Below are positions 17,450-27,644 of a stretch of DNA of 64,000 nt, piece after piece; position 1 is the stretch's first letter; every line of letters begins with the position of its first letter. This DNA is from Liquorilactobacillus nagelii DSM 13675 (GTDB lineage: Bacteria > Bacillota > Bacilli > Lactobacillales > Lactobacillaceae): positions 930,001 through 994,000 of the forward strand of contig NZ_CP049304.1 of NCBI RefSeq assembly GCF_019444005.1, given 5' to 3'. The notes beneath the pieces are model-generated. The model was not told where the DNA came from and did not search any database. It saw nothing but the letters and a program-made list of their open reading frames with translations. The translations under genes and the position numbers were made by a program.

Positions 17450-18727
17450 TCAGCCCTCCTTGTTTTTTGAAAAATAACTCTTACTAATTTTGTCTAATTT
17501 ACTTTTAGCTTCACGTTCACCACGAAAATAATCTTTTAGTAAAGGATAAAGTTTGTTATTCCATAACGGAGCATCCTCTTTAGTAATTTCTGGTGTAACC
17601 AAATTTTTAAAGTAGCTTGCTCCAATTTGGTAATCTGTTGTTAATCTGCCTTCTTTAATAATAGCTTCATTAAGCCGTTTCATTTGTTCCTTGACTTCAG
17701 CATTAAGATTCATGTTTTCGGCTGATTCTTCAGCAGTTATTTCAATGAATGTAAAACGACGTCGCATTGCAAAGTCAAAAGTGTCAACTGAACGGTCAAT
17801 ATCATTCATAGTTCCAATGATATAAACATTGCCTGGAATATAAAACTTTTCTTCAGTATTTTTGTGAAGGTTAGCATATTGTGTGAAAACTCCTTCTTTA
17901 TTATCACGATATTCCGGATCTATTGAAAAGAAAAGTTCACCAAATATTTTAGAAATCTCGCCACGATTTATTTCATCAATAATAAAAACATACTTCTTCT
18001 CATTCGATTCTGAAACAACTGCCGGTTTATAAGGCTTAAGTCCAAATTCAGCTTTCAAGTGAGACACAACAGCTTTTCGATATGAATCTAAACCACCTTT
18101 AGGTACTCCCGGTAACCCACAATATACCCTATAAATTTGATCATGATTCCAATACATCTTTGTCTTATCTGGGTATACAACCTGCACCCCATTTCGATCA
18201 TAAGAAACGAGATTTTTGATTGGTTTTCCCGTTAAAGTTTTTAATTCGTTATAACCAGTACCGGTAATCCCTTGATCCGTTACTTCAGAAAAGAATTTTT
18301 GCCAAGCTTCCTCAAAATTATCTTGTCCCTTAACTAATTTAGCTGCCTTTGCTTTTTCGACAAAAGACATAAAACTGCCTGATTTCAAGTAAAAGTTAAC
18401 CACGCCATCATCGGAAGTTGCTGGTCTTAACCCTTCAACAAAATCTGTATAATCGTAGCTGGGATGAAACTGAACAAAACCAATTCTTTGTTTTTGTTCA
18501 CTGGTTAATTTGGCTACATTAGTTGTTCGACCTTCCGAAACAATATCAGCTGCGATTTGGTTTGCTAAGTATGTTTTACCGGTACCGGGTGCACCATGGA
18601 AAATAACATTTTTTTCGTTTAATACTACTGTTGAATATTCGTTTTTATATGTAATCATATTCTCTTTTTCTTTCTCATCAGCACTTAATTTACTTTTGTT
18701 AGTATCTTCAGCTGGTAAGTACGGCAT
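17450..18727 (-). CDS. mcrB: McrB AAA+ GTPase, lacking the N-terminal recognition domain
   Basis: 425 residues containing the McrB motor: Walker A HGAPGTGKTYLA (residues ~44-55), Walker B VFIIDEINRGEISKIFGELF and the family signature GTMNDIDRSVDTFDFAMRRR (MNxxDR type). The protein begins only ~45 residues before the Walker A loop. The modified-DNA-binding domain usually fused at the front is instead encoded by the preceding gene, whose last 20 bp overlap this one. ATG 18727 has no clear ribosome binding site, so translation is probably coupled to the upstream gene; ATG 18658 is an alternative start. Confidence 0.9.
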   Translation of the reverse strand: MPYLPAEDTNKSKLSADEKEKENMITYKNEYSTVVLNEKNVIFHGAPGTGKTYLANQIAADIVSEGRTTNVAKLTSEQKQRIGFVQFHPSYDYTDFVEGLRPATSDDGVVNFYLKSGSFMSFVEKAKAAKLVKGQDNFEEAWQKFFSEVTDQGITGTGYNELKTLTGKPIKNLVSYDRNGVQVVYPDKTKMYWNHDQIYRVYCGLPGVPKGGLDSYRKAVVSHLKAEFGLKPYKPAVVSESNEKKYVFIIDEINRGEISKIFGELFFSIDPEYRDNKEGVFTQYANLHKNTEEKFYIPGNVYIIGTMNDIDRSVDTFDFAMRRRFTFIEITAEESAENMNLNAEVKEQMKRLNEAIIKEGRLTTDYQIGASYFKNLVTPEITKEDAPLWNNKLYPLLKDYFRGEREAKSKLDKISKSYFSKNKEG

Positions 18728-19445
18728 TTCGATATTGCCAAAGAATCCTGCTCAGTAAGCTTCCGTCTAACTCAGGATACTTATTTGAAATAGCTGCTGT
18801 TATGTCAAAATTTTGTTTATACACCCACCCATTGGTATTTAGCTTAACCAGCTTATCCCACAATTCTCTAAGATCTTTGCCTTTATTCATATTAATTCCA
18901 GAAAAAATCTCTTTTTTAGAATAAGCACAAAGTAATTTTGTTACTAGCGCTGAGCGATTGAAAAACGAATTTGCTCGAATAGAACTATTGAATACATCAT
19001 CAGAAAACTCCGAACTTATACCCTTCTTAATAATCAAAAATAAATCTTTTTTAAGCAGCGTAAATTTTTCATCTAATTCATCCGCTGGAATAGCTCGGTT
19101 ATTTTGATCATAATAAGTTTGGGCTTTTTTACTCCAATAAATTCCAAACTTGCCAGCATTTCCTCCTCCTATTCCAAGATACATTTTTGCATACTTTCCA
19201 TTTTCTATTTCATGACAAAAAGATTTGTTTTGTGATCCCTTACCAATTACATATTCATCAATCTTTAATGTTCTTAATCGTTCAAGTGGCCACTCTGTTA
19301 AAAACTCTGAAGTTAATTTTTCATTTTGCTTTTTCCACTTATTAGCTTCTTTCAATAAATCTGATTTATTTTCTTCATACCATTTTGAAAAACCAGCAAA
19401 ACTAATTTCAGGTTTGTTGATTTGTGAATCTGTAAGTTCTTCCAT
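18708..19445 (-). CDS. Separate N-terminal, DNA-recognition-like subunit of McrB
   Basis: 245 residues from ATG 19445, chosen for the AAAGGAG seven bases upstream. The region KIDEYVIGKGSQNKSFCHEI followed by MYLGIGGGNAGKFGIYW, and the C-terminal NKYPELDGSLLSRILWQY, resemble the segments that precede the AAA+ module in many single-chain McrB-like proteins. It is the first gene of the three-gene operon and overlaps mcrB by 20 bp in another frame. I infer that it supplies target recognition as a separate chain. A recent frameshift splitting an ancestral fusion is possible, but the overlap has no long homopolymer. Confidence 0.7.
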   Translation of the reverse strand: MEELTDSQINKPEISFAGFSKWYEENKSDLLKEANKWKKQNEKLTSEFLTEWPLERLRTLKIDEYVIGKGSQNKSFCHEIENGKYAKMYLGIGGGNAGKFGIYWSKKAQTYYDQNNRAIPADELDEKFTLLKKDLFLIIKKGISSEFSDDVFNSSIRANSFFNRSALVTKLLCAYSKKEIFSGINMNKGKDLRELWDKLVKLNTNGWVYKQNFDITAAISNKYPELDGSLLSRILWQYRNAVLTS

Positions 19446-19601
19446 GATATAGCTCCTTTTTAATTTAAATAAAAGCAAAAACAGCTGGGTTGTAAACTAA
19501 ATATTAATTATATCCTAAATTGCGTAAGTGCCATCAACAACTCCCTTCATTTTTCGTATATGAATTTTTTATTTGTACACTCAAATTTTAAACTATTAAC
19601 A

Positions 19602-19638
19602 AAAAAACTGTTCAATTTTAACTTATGAACAGTTTTTT
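19602..19638. terminator. Bidirectional terminator after the SNF2 helicase
   Basis: AAAAAACTGTTCA pairs with TGAACAGTTTTTT (13-bp stem, 11-base loop) and T runs follow on both strands. It ends the helicase transcript on the minus strand and insulates the restriction operon. Confidence 0.9.
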
Positions 19639-19751
19639 GTGGTTGTTTGATTACTTGATAATTACTGGCTTTTGCTATCTTTAATTACAAATATCCTTTC
19701 AAGTAATCAATCACCAATCTAGAAATTTAAGAATCTAAATAACAAAACTTG

Positions 19752-22700
19752 TTACTCCAAAATCTGCAACAAATCTTCCTTAGTTAATTTACCACTGGTA
19801 ACTTTTTCATTATTCAATAAATTATCTGCTAATTTTTGTTTTGCTTGTTGCAATTGGAGTACTTTTTCCTCAATACTATCCTTACTAATTAAAGAATAAA
19901 CATTAACTTTATTTTGCTGACCAATTCGATGTGCCCGATCAGTTGCCTGACTTTGAGCAGCACTATTCCACCACGGGTCAAAATGAATCACAACATCCGC
20001 TCCGGTCAAGTTCAACCCGGTCCCCCCAGCTTTTAACGAAATCAAAAAGACTGGAACTTGATCCTGATTAAACTTCTCGGCTAAGACAATCCGTTGTTTT
20101 TTTGCGGTACTGCCAAAAATTTCATAAAACTCAAATCCAGCTGTCTGCAAATCTTTTGCCAACATTTTCAACAGTGAAACAAATTGTGAAAAAATTAAAA
20201 TCTTATGACCATCACTGACAGCCTGCTGAACTAAATCTAAACACGCTTGGCGTTTGGCTGATATTTGTTGGTAGTTCGTGAAAACTAATGCCGGATCACA
20301 ACAAATTTCCCGCAATTTAGTCAAACCTGCAAGAATTTCAATCTTACTTTGGTTAAATTCTTGTTCACTTTGCTGTTCAACTTGCTTTTTCAGCGAGCTA
20401 GTTTGAGCTTGATACAAAGTTCGTTGCTTCTTCTCCATTTCAACTAGATAAACCTGCTCCGTTTTTTCCGGTAAATCCTTAAGCACCTGTTGCTTTAACC
20501 GCCGCAAAATAAATGGTGAAACTAGCTGATTTAGCCTTTGCTGAACTGATTGTTGTTGGTCTTTAATAATTGGATTTTCATAGTTGCTGCGAAAATCATG
20601 ATAAGTTCCTAAAAATCCTGGCATTAAGAAATCAAAGATACTCCATAGCTCACTTAACCCATTTTCAATCGGTGTACCAGTCAAAGCAAACCGAACCTGA
20701 CTTTGGAGCTGTTTAACCGCTTTAGCTGCTGCAGTCCGTGGATTTTTGATATACTGGGCTTCATCAATGATTTCAAAAGCAAAATTCAAACCTTGATACA
20801 CTTCTAAATCACGCTTCAACAAATCATAAGAAGTAATTATAATATCTGGCTTAGTTGCTGTTACAGCTTGCAGTTGCTGTTGACGCTGTTTTTGGGTACC
20901 TGCAATCAAAACAACTTTTAATTGTGGGGCAAATTTATTGAATTCTGCCTGCCAGTTATAAATCAAGGAGGCCGGCGTAACAATCAGTGAACTCGGTTGC
21001 TTAATGAAACCTTCCGTGCGATTTGCTAATAATAGCGCAATGATCTGTAAAGTTTTACCTAAACCCATCTCATCTGCTAAAATTCCGCTAAAATGACTTG
21101 CTGTCAACAGACGTAACCATTGATAGCCGGCTTTTTGGTAGTTTCTTAATGTTGCTTGTAAATCAGTCGGCAAATCAAACTTTTGTTGCTCAACTTTTTC
21201 AAACTGTTTGACTAATTGTTCAAATTGCTCGTCTACTTTTAAATCCAAGTTAACTTGATTACTCTTTAAATACTGATCCAAGAAGAATGCTCGATTGGCT
21301 CCTAGTTGCTGGTCACTTATAAATAGTTCCTTAGCCGGCAACTGCAAATTATGTTGTAATTGATCGATTTCTGCCAGATTACCTTGGTTCAAATTCACTA
21401 AATTACCATTCGGCAGGCGATAAAATTTCTTTTTAAGCTGATATTGTTGAAAAAGTTGTTGTAGTTCGGCAGCTGAAAAGTCTTGACTGTTGAATTGCAA
21501 ATCCAGCAAATTTCCTTGTAATTTGACACCAACCGAAACTTTTGGCGCAGATACGATAGAAACTTTCTTGAGGGCAGCTGAAACTTTAACTATCCCATGT
21601 GTCTGCAACCTAGGAATTATTTTCGTTAACAGTTGAAACAAGCGTTCATCTGAAAGTTCTACTTGGTAAACTGACTTTTCTTGATCAACTTGGTCAAAAA
21701 AGCCCAATAAATCTATTTCAATTCTCTTTTCACGGCCATTTTGACCAAATTGCAAAGCCAGCTGATCCAGCAAATTTTTTGTATGGCCATTTTTATTAAC
21801 CATGACTTGACAAGTTAGATATTGTTTTGTCTGGTCAAGCAAAAAGGTAAAAGTTTCTTCAGTAGGTAATTCGGCAGCCGTTAGCTTGGGCTGATTTACC
21901 GTTATATTAGGATCTTTTTCCCAATCAGGAAGTTGCTGGTAGTAAAACTCGGCTAAGTTCTGTTTACCAATTATGGCATCAAGCTTACTTTTTGATTCAT
22001 TATTATTTAAAAGTGCTCTAATCGGGCTTTCCTGCGGTAAATTCGTTCGGTAAAAAAAGTCAGTTGTTGTATAATAAGCTGTTTTTTTGCCAAAATATAA
22101 TTCGGGTAATTCCGACTCAACTTTTAAGCCCTGAAAATTTTTGTTATTATCATAATACTTCTTCAAATTAATTATTAAATCTAATTGACCATCGCTCAAC
22201 TCTAAGTCAATTGTCTCTTTGGTATATTCATCAATAAAATTTATTCTCTGACCAATATATTTTTCAAAAAACTCATCAAGTGCTGCCGGTCCCAACAATA
22301 AGGCACTCGAACCATATCCTGGTAACCCAAATGATGAGTTGGTAAACTGATTTTCAAAATAGGCTTGCTGAAATCCGGTTTGTAAATCAATCAAGGGAGC
22401 CAAATTGTGCTGCAAAAATTCGTAAATTGGCAACGAATCTGGTGTTAGATTAGCAGTCTGCAACGAAAGGCGTTGTTTTTTTCCTAAGCGAATTGTTGCT
22501 TGGCGATCGAAGTCTTGTAACAATTGTATTAAATTTCTGACTTGGAAAAAGCGTTTTCCAGTTTCACTGATCTTCAGCCGCAATGCCAATATGCCATCAT
22601 CGAATAAAACTATTTCAGGACACAAAGAAATTGATTGCTGTTGATTTGCAACAGTCAGTTCATTTTGACTTTGCTTAGCTTTCGCCTCTTCCCAATTATT

Positions 22701-23432
22701 CAGCAGCGATAATCCTGAATAATCAGTAAAGTCGCCTGGATTATTTTTAATTATTTCATCAACTAGTTTCAGTAATAAAATAGTTGTATGTCCACAAAAT
22801 TCACCTGATCGAAAACAAATCTGACAGCCAACACTGACTATCCGATCACGTTTTAGGGATAAATAAGCCTGTTTGTCAGCCAGAGTAGCACCTCTAACGT
22901 CAATAACTTGTTCATATACTGGTGGATATTGGCTATACTCAGAATTTCGATCATAACGTAATGCTAAATATTTTGGAACAAAACCATTTTCTTTTGCAAT
23001 ATCGAGTCCCTTTTGAAAAATTTCATCATTAATATCAACCTTAGCTAAGATTTTTCTTAAATCAAAATAATAATCATCCGTAATTTTTTGATCGACTTGA
23101 TATTTTAATTTTGTCAGAAATTTATAGGTTGGTGTCGGGGCAGCATTTTGTTGCTGGGTTAATAACTTACCAACCGTCAGAGCATTAAAAACAGCTGCCA
23201 AATGCTTACAAGGAGTACCCTGCTTTGCATATGGACAGGAACAGATTAAATTAACAAATTCACCACGATTATCTAAACCAATATGAACATGATAAGGATG
23301 GCGACCTTCAACCGTAGCTGTCCAAGCCTGTTGCTGCTTGTTATAATGCACATTTTTTACTCTTCCTTGTTTAAAATACGTTTTACCGCGCGTTAAAATA
23401 CGGTCTGCAAAAAGGCTTTGCCAATTTTTCAT
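19752..23432 (-). CDS. SNF2-family helicase-like ATPase with SWIM zinc finger
   Basis: 1226 residues. Near the N-terminus is a SWIM zinc-binding motif (C64, C66, C75, H77 in CSCPYAKQGTPCKHL). The C-terminal half is an SNF2 motor: motif I ADEMGLGKTLQ (~residue 787), motif II IIDEAQYIKNP (~888), ALTGTPIENGLSELWS, then SLKAGGTGLNLTGADVVIH and DRAHRIGQQNKV. Such proteins use ATP to move along or remodel DNA-protein complexes; no single cellular role is established for the lactobacillar form. AGGAGA precedes ATG 23432. It lies next to mcrBC but has its own terminator, so a defence role is not implied. Confidence 0.93.
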   Translation of the reverse strand: MKNWQSLFADRILTRGKTYFKQGRVKNVHYNKQQQAWTATVEGRHPYHVHIGLDNRGEFVNLICSCPYAKQGTPCKHLAAVFNALTVGKLLTQQQNAAPTPTYKFLTKLKYQVDQKITDDYYFDLRKILAKVDINDEIFQKGLDIAKENGFVPKYLALRYDRNSEYSQYPPVYEQVIDVRGATLADKQAYLSLKRDRIVSVGCQICFRSGEFCGHTTILLLKLVDEIIKNNPGDFTDYSGLSLLNNWEEAKAKQSQNELTVANQQQSISLCPEIVLFDDGILALRLKISETGKRFFQVRNLIQLLQDFDRQATIRLGKKQRLSLQTANLTPDSLPIYEFLQHNLAPLIDLQTGFQQAYFENQFTNSSFGLPGYGSSALLLGPAALDEFFEKYIGQRINFIDEYTKETIDLELSDGQLDLIINLKKYYDNNKNFQGLKVESELPELYFGKKTAYYTTTDFFYRTNLPQESPIRALLNNNESKSKLDAIIGKQNLAEFYYQQLPDWEKDPNITVNQPKLTAAELPTEETFTFLLDQTKQYLTCQVMVNKNGHTKNLLDQLALQFGQNGREKRIEIDLLGFFDQVDQEKSVYQVELSDERLFQLLTKIIPRLQTHGIVKVSAALKKVSIVSAPKVSVGVKLQGNLLDLQFNSQDFSAAELQQLFQQYQLKKKFYRLPNGNLVNLNQGNLAEIDQLQHNLQLPAKELFISDQQLGANRAFFLDQYLKSNQVNLDLKVDEQFEQLVKQFEKVEQQKFDLPTDLQATLRNYQKAGYQWLRLLTASHFSGILADEMGLGKTLQIIALLLANRTEGFIKQPSSLIVTPASLIYNWQAEFNKFAPQLKVVLIAGTQKQRQQQLQAVTATKPDIIITSYDLLKRDLEVYQGLNFAFEIIDEAQYIKNPRTAAAKAVKQLQSQVRFALTGTPIENGLSELWSIFDFLMPGFLGTYHDFRSNYENPIIKDQQQSVQQRLNQLVSPFILRRLKQQVLKDLPEKTEQVYLVEMEKKQRTLYQAQTSSLKKQVEQQSEQEFNQSKIEILAGLTKLREICCDPALVFTNYQQISAKRQACLDLVQQAVSDGHKILIFSQFVSLLKMLAKDLQTAGFEFYEIFGSTAKKQRIVLAEKFNQDQVPVFLISLKAGGTGLNLTGADVVIHFDPWWNSAAQSQATDRAHRIGQQNKVNVYSLISKDSIEEKVLQLQQAKQKLADNLLNNEKVTSGKLTKEDLLQILE

Positions 23433-23905
23433 AATTAATTCTCCTGTTAAACTAATTGTCGCTATTATCTTATTTATTAACTAACTCTACTCAATTCTTG
23501 ACTGATATACAAGACGATACATTATCTTTTTTTACTGTATTTTTTGAAATTTAGAAATTCAAGAATTTCAAGTCACCTCGTCACAACCTGTAAGTGCTAT
23601 GTATCATACTGCATTTTTTTGTGAAATTATATCTTTATGAAAATATTCAAAAACTTAATTTTATATAGGAAGCTCCCCCATACAAAGTCTCACACAAAAT
23701 TAATAGTAATGGACAAAGTTGAACTGAAAATCCCTCCTCTTTTGCCGCAAAAGTTGTTTTAGATATTTGTGGGTTCAACTTCAATGGATTATATTAATTA
23801 ATACGATCCATGACCTGCAAATTTTGCTAAAACAAAAGTATGTACCCGACCAAGTATCGAAAATATACTTTAGTCGCATAACATAACTTTCAGTAATTCA
23901 TTTCT
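23433..23905. other. Intergenic region with a possible IS-end remnant
   Basis: No gene is seen in about 470 bases. An inverted repeat, AAGTTGAAC (23716-23724) and GTTCAACTT (23773-23781), encloses a second one, CTTTTGC-c-GCAAAAG (23739-23753). The arrangement recalls transposon-end debris, but no transposase fragment is attached. Confidence 0.4.
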
Positions 23906-24829
23906 CTACATCATTAATTTGAATTGCCTTTCCTTAATGTATTCACCATAAACTTCTTTACTGACTTTTTCAAAATAACTGATTGATTCATTCTCACTAG
24001 AATTAGCTGTATTTTTTAGTAATCCAAAAGAAACGTATTTTGGGCTTTTATAGGGAATTATAGCAACCTCGGGATCATTGCCAGCAATAAAATCCGGCAT
24101 AATTGCAACACCCAAATTGCTTTTTGTCATAATTAATCCACTAATTTGATTATCTGAAAAAATTATTGGTATTTGCGGATTTTCTTTCATTAATATCCTT
24201 TCAAAAAGGTTCATTTCAGGTGGCGCTGTAATAGGGTTTAATAGTATTAATGTTTGCTTTTTTAATTGACTAGCAGATATTTCTGAAAGAGTTTTAAGTT
24301 TTGATTTTAAAGAAACTGTACAAACAAATTTACCACGATAGAGTTCAATAAAATTATCTTTTCTTTTGGTAGTAGTAAAGTCTCGAATCGTAAATAAGAC
24401 ATCAACTTGATTGCTTTCAAATAAATTGTTTTTTTCACGAAAATTTGTCATTTTTAAGATTACATTGATTCGTGGATATTTCTGGTTAAACTTTTTTATA
24501 ATCAATGGTAATAGTTCGTTGTTTAACAAGTTGTTTTCATATCCGATTGTAAAGTCTAGTGTTGATTCTTGGGCACTATGCCGCGTAATCATAATCATAT
24601 TATTTAAATCCACCAAAATATTTTTAGAACTAGCATATAATTTTTCACCAGCTGCTGTAAGTTGAACATTTCTAGTATTCCGATTAAACAATAAACAACC
24701 AATTTCATTTTCTAACTTATTGATTTGAGCTGTAACTGCTGGTTGTGAAATGAATAACGTTTTGGCTGTTGTTGAAAAGTTAAGTGTCTCAGCTAAAACA
24801 ACAAAGCATTCTAATTGATGAAACTCCAT
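23906..24829 (-). CDS. LysR-family transcriptional regulator
   Basis: 307 residues from ATG 24829. The N-terminal winged helix-turn-helix is typical (MEFHQLECFVVLAETLNFST, then SQPAVTAQINKLENEIGCLL), followed by the LysR substrate-binding domain (LDFTIGYENNLLNNELLPLI, SNLGVAIMPDFIAG). It is divergent from the NmrA-like oxidoreductase and drug-exporter genes, about 130 bp apart. LysR proteins commonly regulate a divergent neighbour, so these are its probable targets. The inducer is unknown; quinone-like or electrophilic compounds would fit the oxidoreductase and exporter pair, but that is inference. Confidence 0.87.
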   Translation of the reverse strand: MEFHQLECFVVLAETLNFSTTAKTLFISQPAVTAQINKLENEIGCLLFNRNTRNVQLTAAGEKLYASSKNILVDLNNMIMITRHSAQESTLDFTIGYENNLLNNELLPLIIKKFNQKYPRINVILKMTNFREKNNLFESNQVDVLFTIRDFTTTKRKDNFIELYRGKFVCTVSLKSKLKTLSEISASQLKKQTLILLNPITAPPEMNLFERILMKENPQIPIIFSDNQISGLIMTKSNLGVAIMPDFIAGNDPEVAIIPYKSPKYVSFGLLKNTANSSENESISYFEKVSKEVYGEYIKERQFKLMM

Positions 24830-24958
24830 CAAATCAACTTCTTTCTTTTATTTATAACCTTTATTTATATATTATCACAATAAATGATTTCACTGTACTA
24901 CTTTTCGCTGTTATGATAATGGCGAAAGATTGTTAATCTTTTAACATTATTTTGAAAG

Positions 24959-25930
24959 GTGGAATTACACATAAAATATATCGTTACTGGAGCAGATGGA
25001 CAATTAGGTGGACGCGTAGCTGAGAATATGTTAAATTCTGTTTCTGGAGACCAATTAATTTTTACGGCACCTGACCCTTCACGAATCCCTACAGAAAAAC
25101 AACAACGCTGGCTTGATGCTGGTGTTGAATTACGTAAAGCTGACTATAATGATAAAAATGGGATGATTGCTGCGTTTACTGGAGGCGATCGCATTTTCTT
25201 TGTATCAAGTATTATTAACGGACCTAAGCGAGTTGCACAACATAAAAATGTAATCGATGCCATTAAAGCAGCGGGTGTTTCCCATTTAACATATACTTCA
25301 TTTGTTGGTGCCAATCGTCCTGGATATCATCAATACGTCCTAGAAGATCATCGACCAACAGAAAAATACATTAAATCTAGCGGTCTTAAATATAATATTA
25401 TGCGTAATAATCTCTACATGGAAAATTACGTCACTGTTTCTGTTATTTTAGCTATGTTGAGTAATAATGTCTGGGGAACTAATGCAGGGGAAGGAAAAGC
25501 AACTTTCATCGCAAAAGATGACAGTGCTAGAGTAGCGGCTGCTCTTTTACTAGGAAAAGGAACAGATAACCAAGACTATGACATTACAAGTTTAACCCCT
25601 GTCAGTGAGCGTGATATTTGTGAAATGATTGCTCAAAAATCAGGAATCTCCTTTAAATATCAAGCAATGAATGATGCTGAATTTCATGATTACTTGACTA
25701 ATCTTGGAATCCCAGAAACTACTGATGGTGATTATTCTCGTTCGCCTGTTCCATTTTGTACAAATGACATGGTTACAAATGAAAAAGGCATTGCGCAAAA
25801 TCAAATGGCTGTTATCTCGCATGATGTTGAAAAGCTTACCGGCCATAAGCCTCTAGAAGTACAAGACCTATTAGAAAAATATAGTTATGTCTGGAAAGAA
25901 AAATTAACTAGCAGTCGCCAACTACATTAG
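24959..25930 (+). CDS. NmrA-like NAD(P)-binding oxidoreductase
   Basis: About 320 residues of the atypical short-chain dehydrogenase/NmrA group, related to quinone reductase QorB-type proteins. The N-terminal YIVTGADGQLGGRVAENM is the Rossmann nucleotide-binding loop; FFVSSIINGPKRVAQHKNVI and YTSFVGANRP are typical of the family. The usual catalytic YxxxK is not evident. GTG 24959 gives the longest frame but has no ribosome binding site. AAAGGTGG at 24956-24963 is instead well placed for an ATA codon at 24971, where homologues would be expected to begin (xKYIVTGADG), so initiation may be non-canonical. It leads an operon with the broken exporter gene. Confidence 0.82.
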   Translation: MELHIKYIVTGADGQLGGRVAENMLNSVSGDQLIFTAPDPSRIPTEKQQRWLDAGVELRKADYNDKNGMIAAFTGGDRIFFVSSIINGPKRVAQHKNVIDAIKAAGVSHLTYTSFVGANRPGYHQYVLEDHRPTEKYIKSSGLKYNIMRNNLYMENYVTVSVILAMLSNNVWGTNAGEGKATFIAKDDSARVAAALLLGKGTDNQDYDITSLTPVSERDICEMIAQKSGISFKYQAMNDAEFHDYLTNLGIPETTDGDYSRSPVPFCTNDMVTNEKGIAQNQMAVISHDVEKLTGHKPLEVQDLLEKYSYVWKEKLTSSRQLH

Positions 25931-25955
25931 CTTTTTAAGAAATGAGGTCTTCTCG

Positions 25956-27347
25956 TTGGTTAAAAAACGAAATTTCAAATTAACATTAGCGGTTTTACTT
26001 TTAGGCGGTTTTTTGTCCCTTTTTAACGAAACTATTTTGAATGTCGCATTGCCTAAATTGATGACTTCATTTCAAGTCAATGCTGCCACAGTTCAATGGT
26101 TGTCTACAGGTTACATTCTTGTGGTTGTTGTGATGGTTCCACTATCTGCTTTTTTAATTCGCAGATTTAGCACTACCCAACTTTTTTGCGGTGCATTAAC
26201 CTTATTTGCTCTCGGAACTTTTTTTTGCAGCATTATCTCCTAATTTTGTTTGCTTGTTAAGTTCAAGAATGCTTCAAGCCACTGATACTGGGCTACTAGT
26301 TCCAATTATGATGAATACAGCTTTAAAAATTACCCCTAACGAAAAAAAGGGCTTTATTATGGGTGTTTGTACCTGCGTTATTTTGTTTGGTCCATCATTA
26401 GGCCCAATTATTTCAGGTGAACTGTTACAATTGGCTAGTTGGAATTTTGGCTTTTATTGCCTATAATTTTAATAACTATTTTAGGTGGTATATTGTGGAC
26501 TACCTCCATTAAGAATATAGAAGCAAAGGCACCAATTGATGTTTTGTCCATTATTCTTTCTTCACTAGGATTAGTTACAATTGTTTATTTTCTAAGTATT
26601 ATTAATAGTTCTGGGGTTCAATGGGAAAAATATTTGTTATTAGCCATTGGTATTATCTCTCTACTCTGGTTTTATCAACGACAATTAAAGTTAGATGTTC
26701 CTATGCTCAATGTAAAACTATTAAGTAACAAAGTGTTTTTACTGGGCACTATTATATTGATTATGTTGCAGATGATCCAATTTTCTATGAATATTTTACT
26801 ACCAATGATTTTCGAGAATGGGCTACATTTAAGCCCTCTTGCTACAGCATTACGCATCTTTCCGGCAACCATTATATGCAGTCTATTAACTTTAGTTGCT
26901 GGAAAAGTATATGATAAATTTAGCGGCACCCTACTAATTCCCAGTGGATTAATAATTATGGTCATTGGTTTAGCTGTTATGAGCCGTGTGACATCATTAA
27001 CATCTGCGTTAATTATTACTTTAATTGATATTTTGATATATTTTGGAATTTCACTTTCTTTCGCGCCAAATCAATCGAATATGCTGGTAACTTTAACCGC
27101 AGAAGAGCAAACAGATGCCATCGCGATTAGTAATACCTTTATTCAATTAGGATCTGCGTTAGGTACACCCTTATTTGTTGGCATACTATCTGGCCAAGAG
27201 CAAAAATTAATCGCAACTGGTGTTAGCAAAATCACTTCGCTTTATAGCGGTTTTCAATTATCGGTTGAATTAGCAACTATTATTTTAATAATTGGTGTTT
27301 TCATCGCTCTTTATAATGAAAATCTATTAAAAAAAATCTCCCCATGA
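25956..27347 (+). pseudogene. DHA2-family (EmrB/QacA-type) drug exporter gene, double frameshift
   Basis: Three overlapping frames together encode one MFS exporter of about 460 residues. The order is LSLFNETILNVALPKLMTSF and TVQWLSTGYILVVVVM (DHA2 N-terminus), then PNFVCLLSSRMLQATDTG and GPSLGPIISGELL, then a long C-terminal half from about 26440. The first shift fits one extra T in the T8 run at 26219-26226; the second fits one missing base near 26440-26460. The total length, 1392 bp, is a multiple of three. The TTG start at 25956 has GAGG upstream and lies 25 bp after the oxidoreductase gene. Homopolymer sequencing error is an alternative. Confidence 0.82.
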
Positions 27348-27538
27348 ATAACCAGCAACACAGTTTAAATATTTCAAAATTGTTAATTGAAAATATTGAG
27401 TTTGCTTCAAACATTATGATACATTTTTCGCAGATTTTTAACTTAATAATTTTTCTTTTATTTACACTTTGCATCAAAAAGAGCATTAGTTATACTTTCT
27501 GAATTGTTTTGAAGGTTTCCTTCTTTAATTGTCAAAAT

Positions 27539-27581
27539 AACGGTCAACCTACCGAGATATGCCTTTGGTAGTTTGACCGTT
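27539..27581 (-). terminator. Terminator of the mannose-family PTS operon
   Basis: AACGGTCAA-CCTACC pairs with GGTAG-TTTGACCGTT, a long stem interrupted once, followed on the minus strand by ATTTTG. It sits ~60 bp after the EIIA stop. Confidence 0.75.
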
Positions 27582-27644
27582 TGCTTGTTATCTAATTTAA
27601 CGACTATCACAATTTCATAAGAAACAACATTTCATATATTCAAT

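Noticed and set aside
17450..18757. mcrB split as a homopolymer sequencing error
   Set aside because: The overlap between the two frames has no run longer than three bases, unlike the other breaks in the window; kept instead as a genuine split with reservation.
19752..23432. SNF2 helicase as part of a defence island with mcrBC
   Set aside because: It has its own terminator and no other defence genes accompany it; SWIM/SNF2 proteins of this kind also occur outside defence loci.
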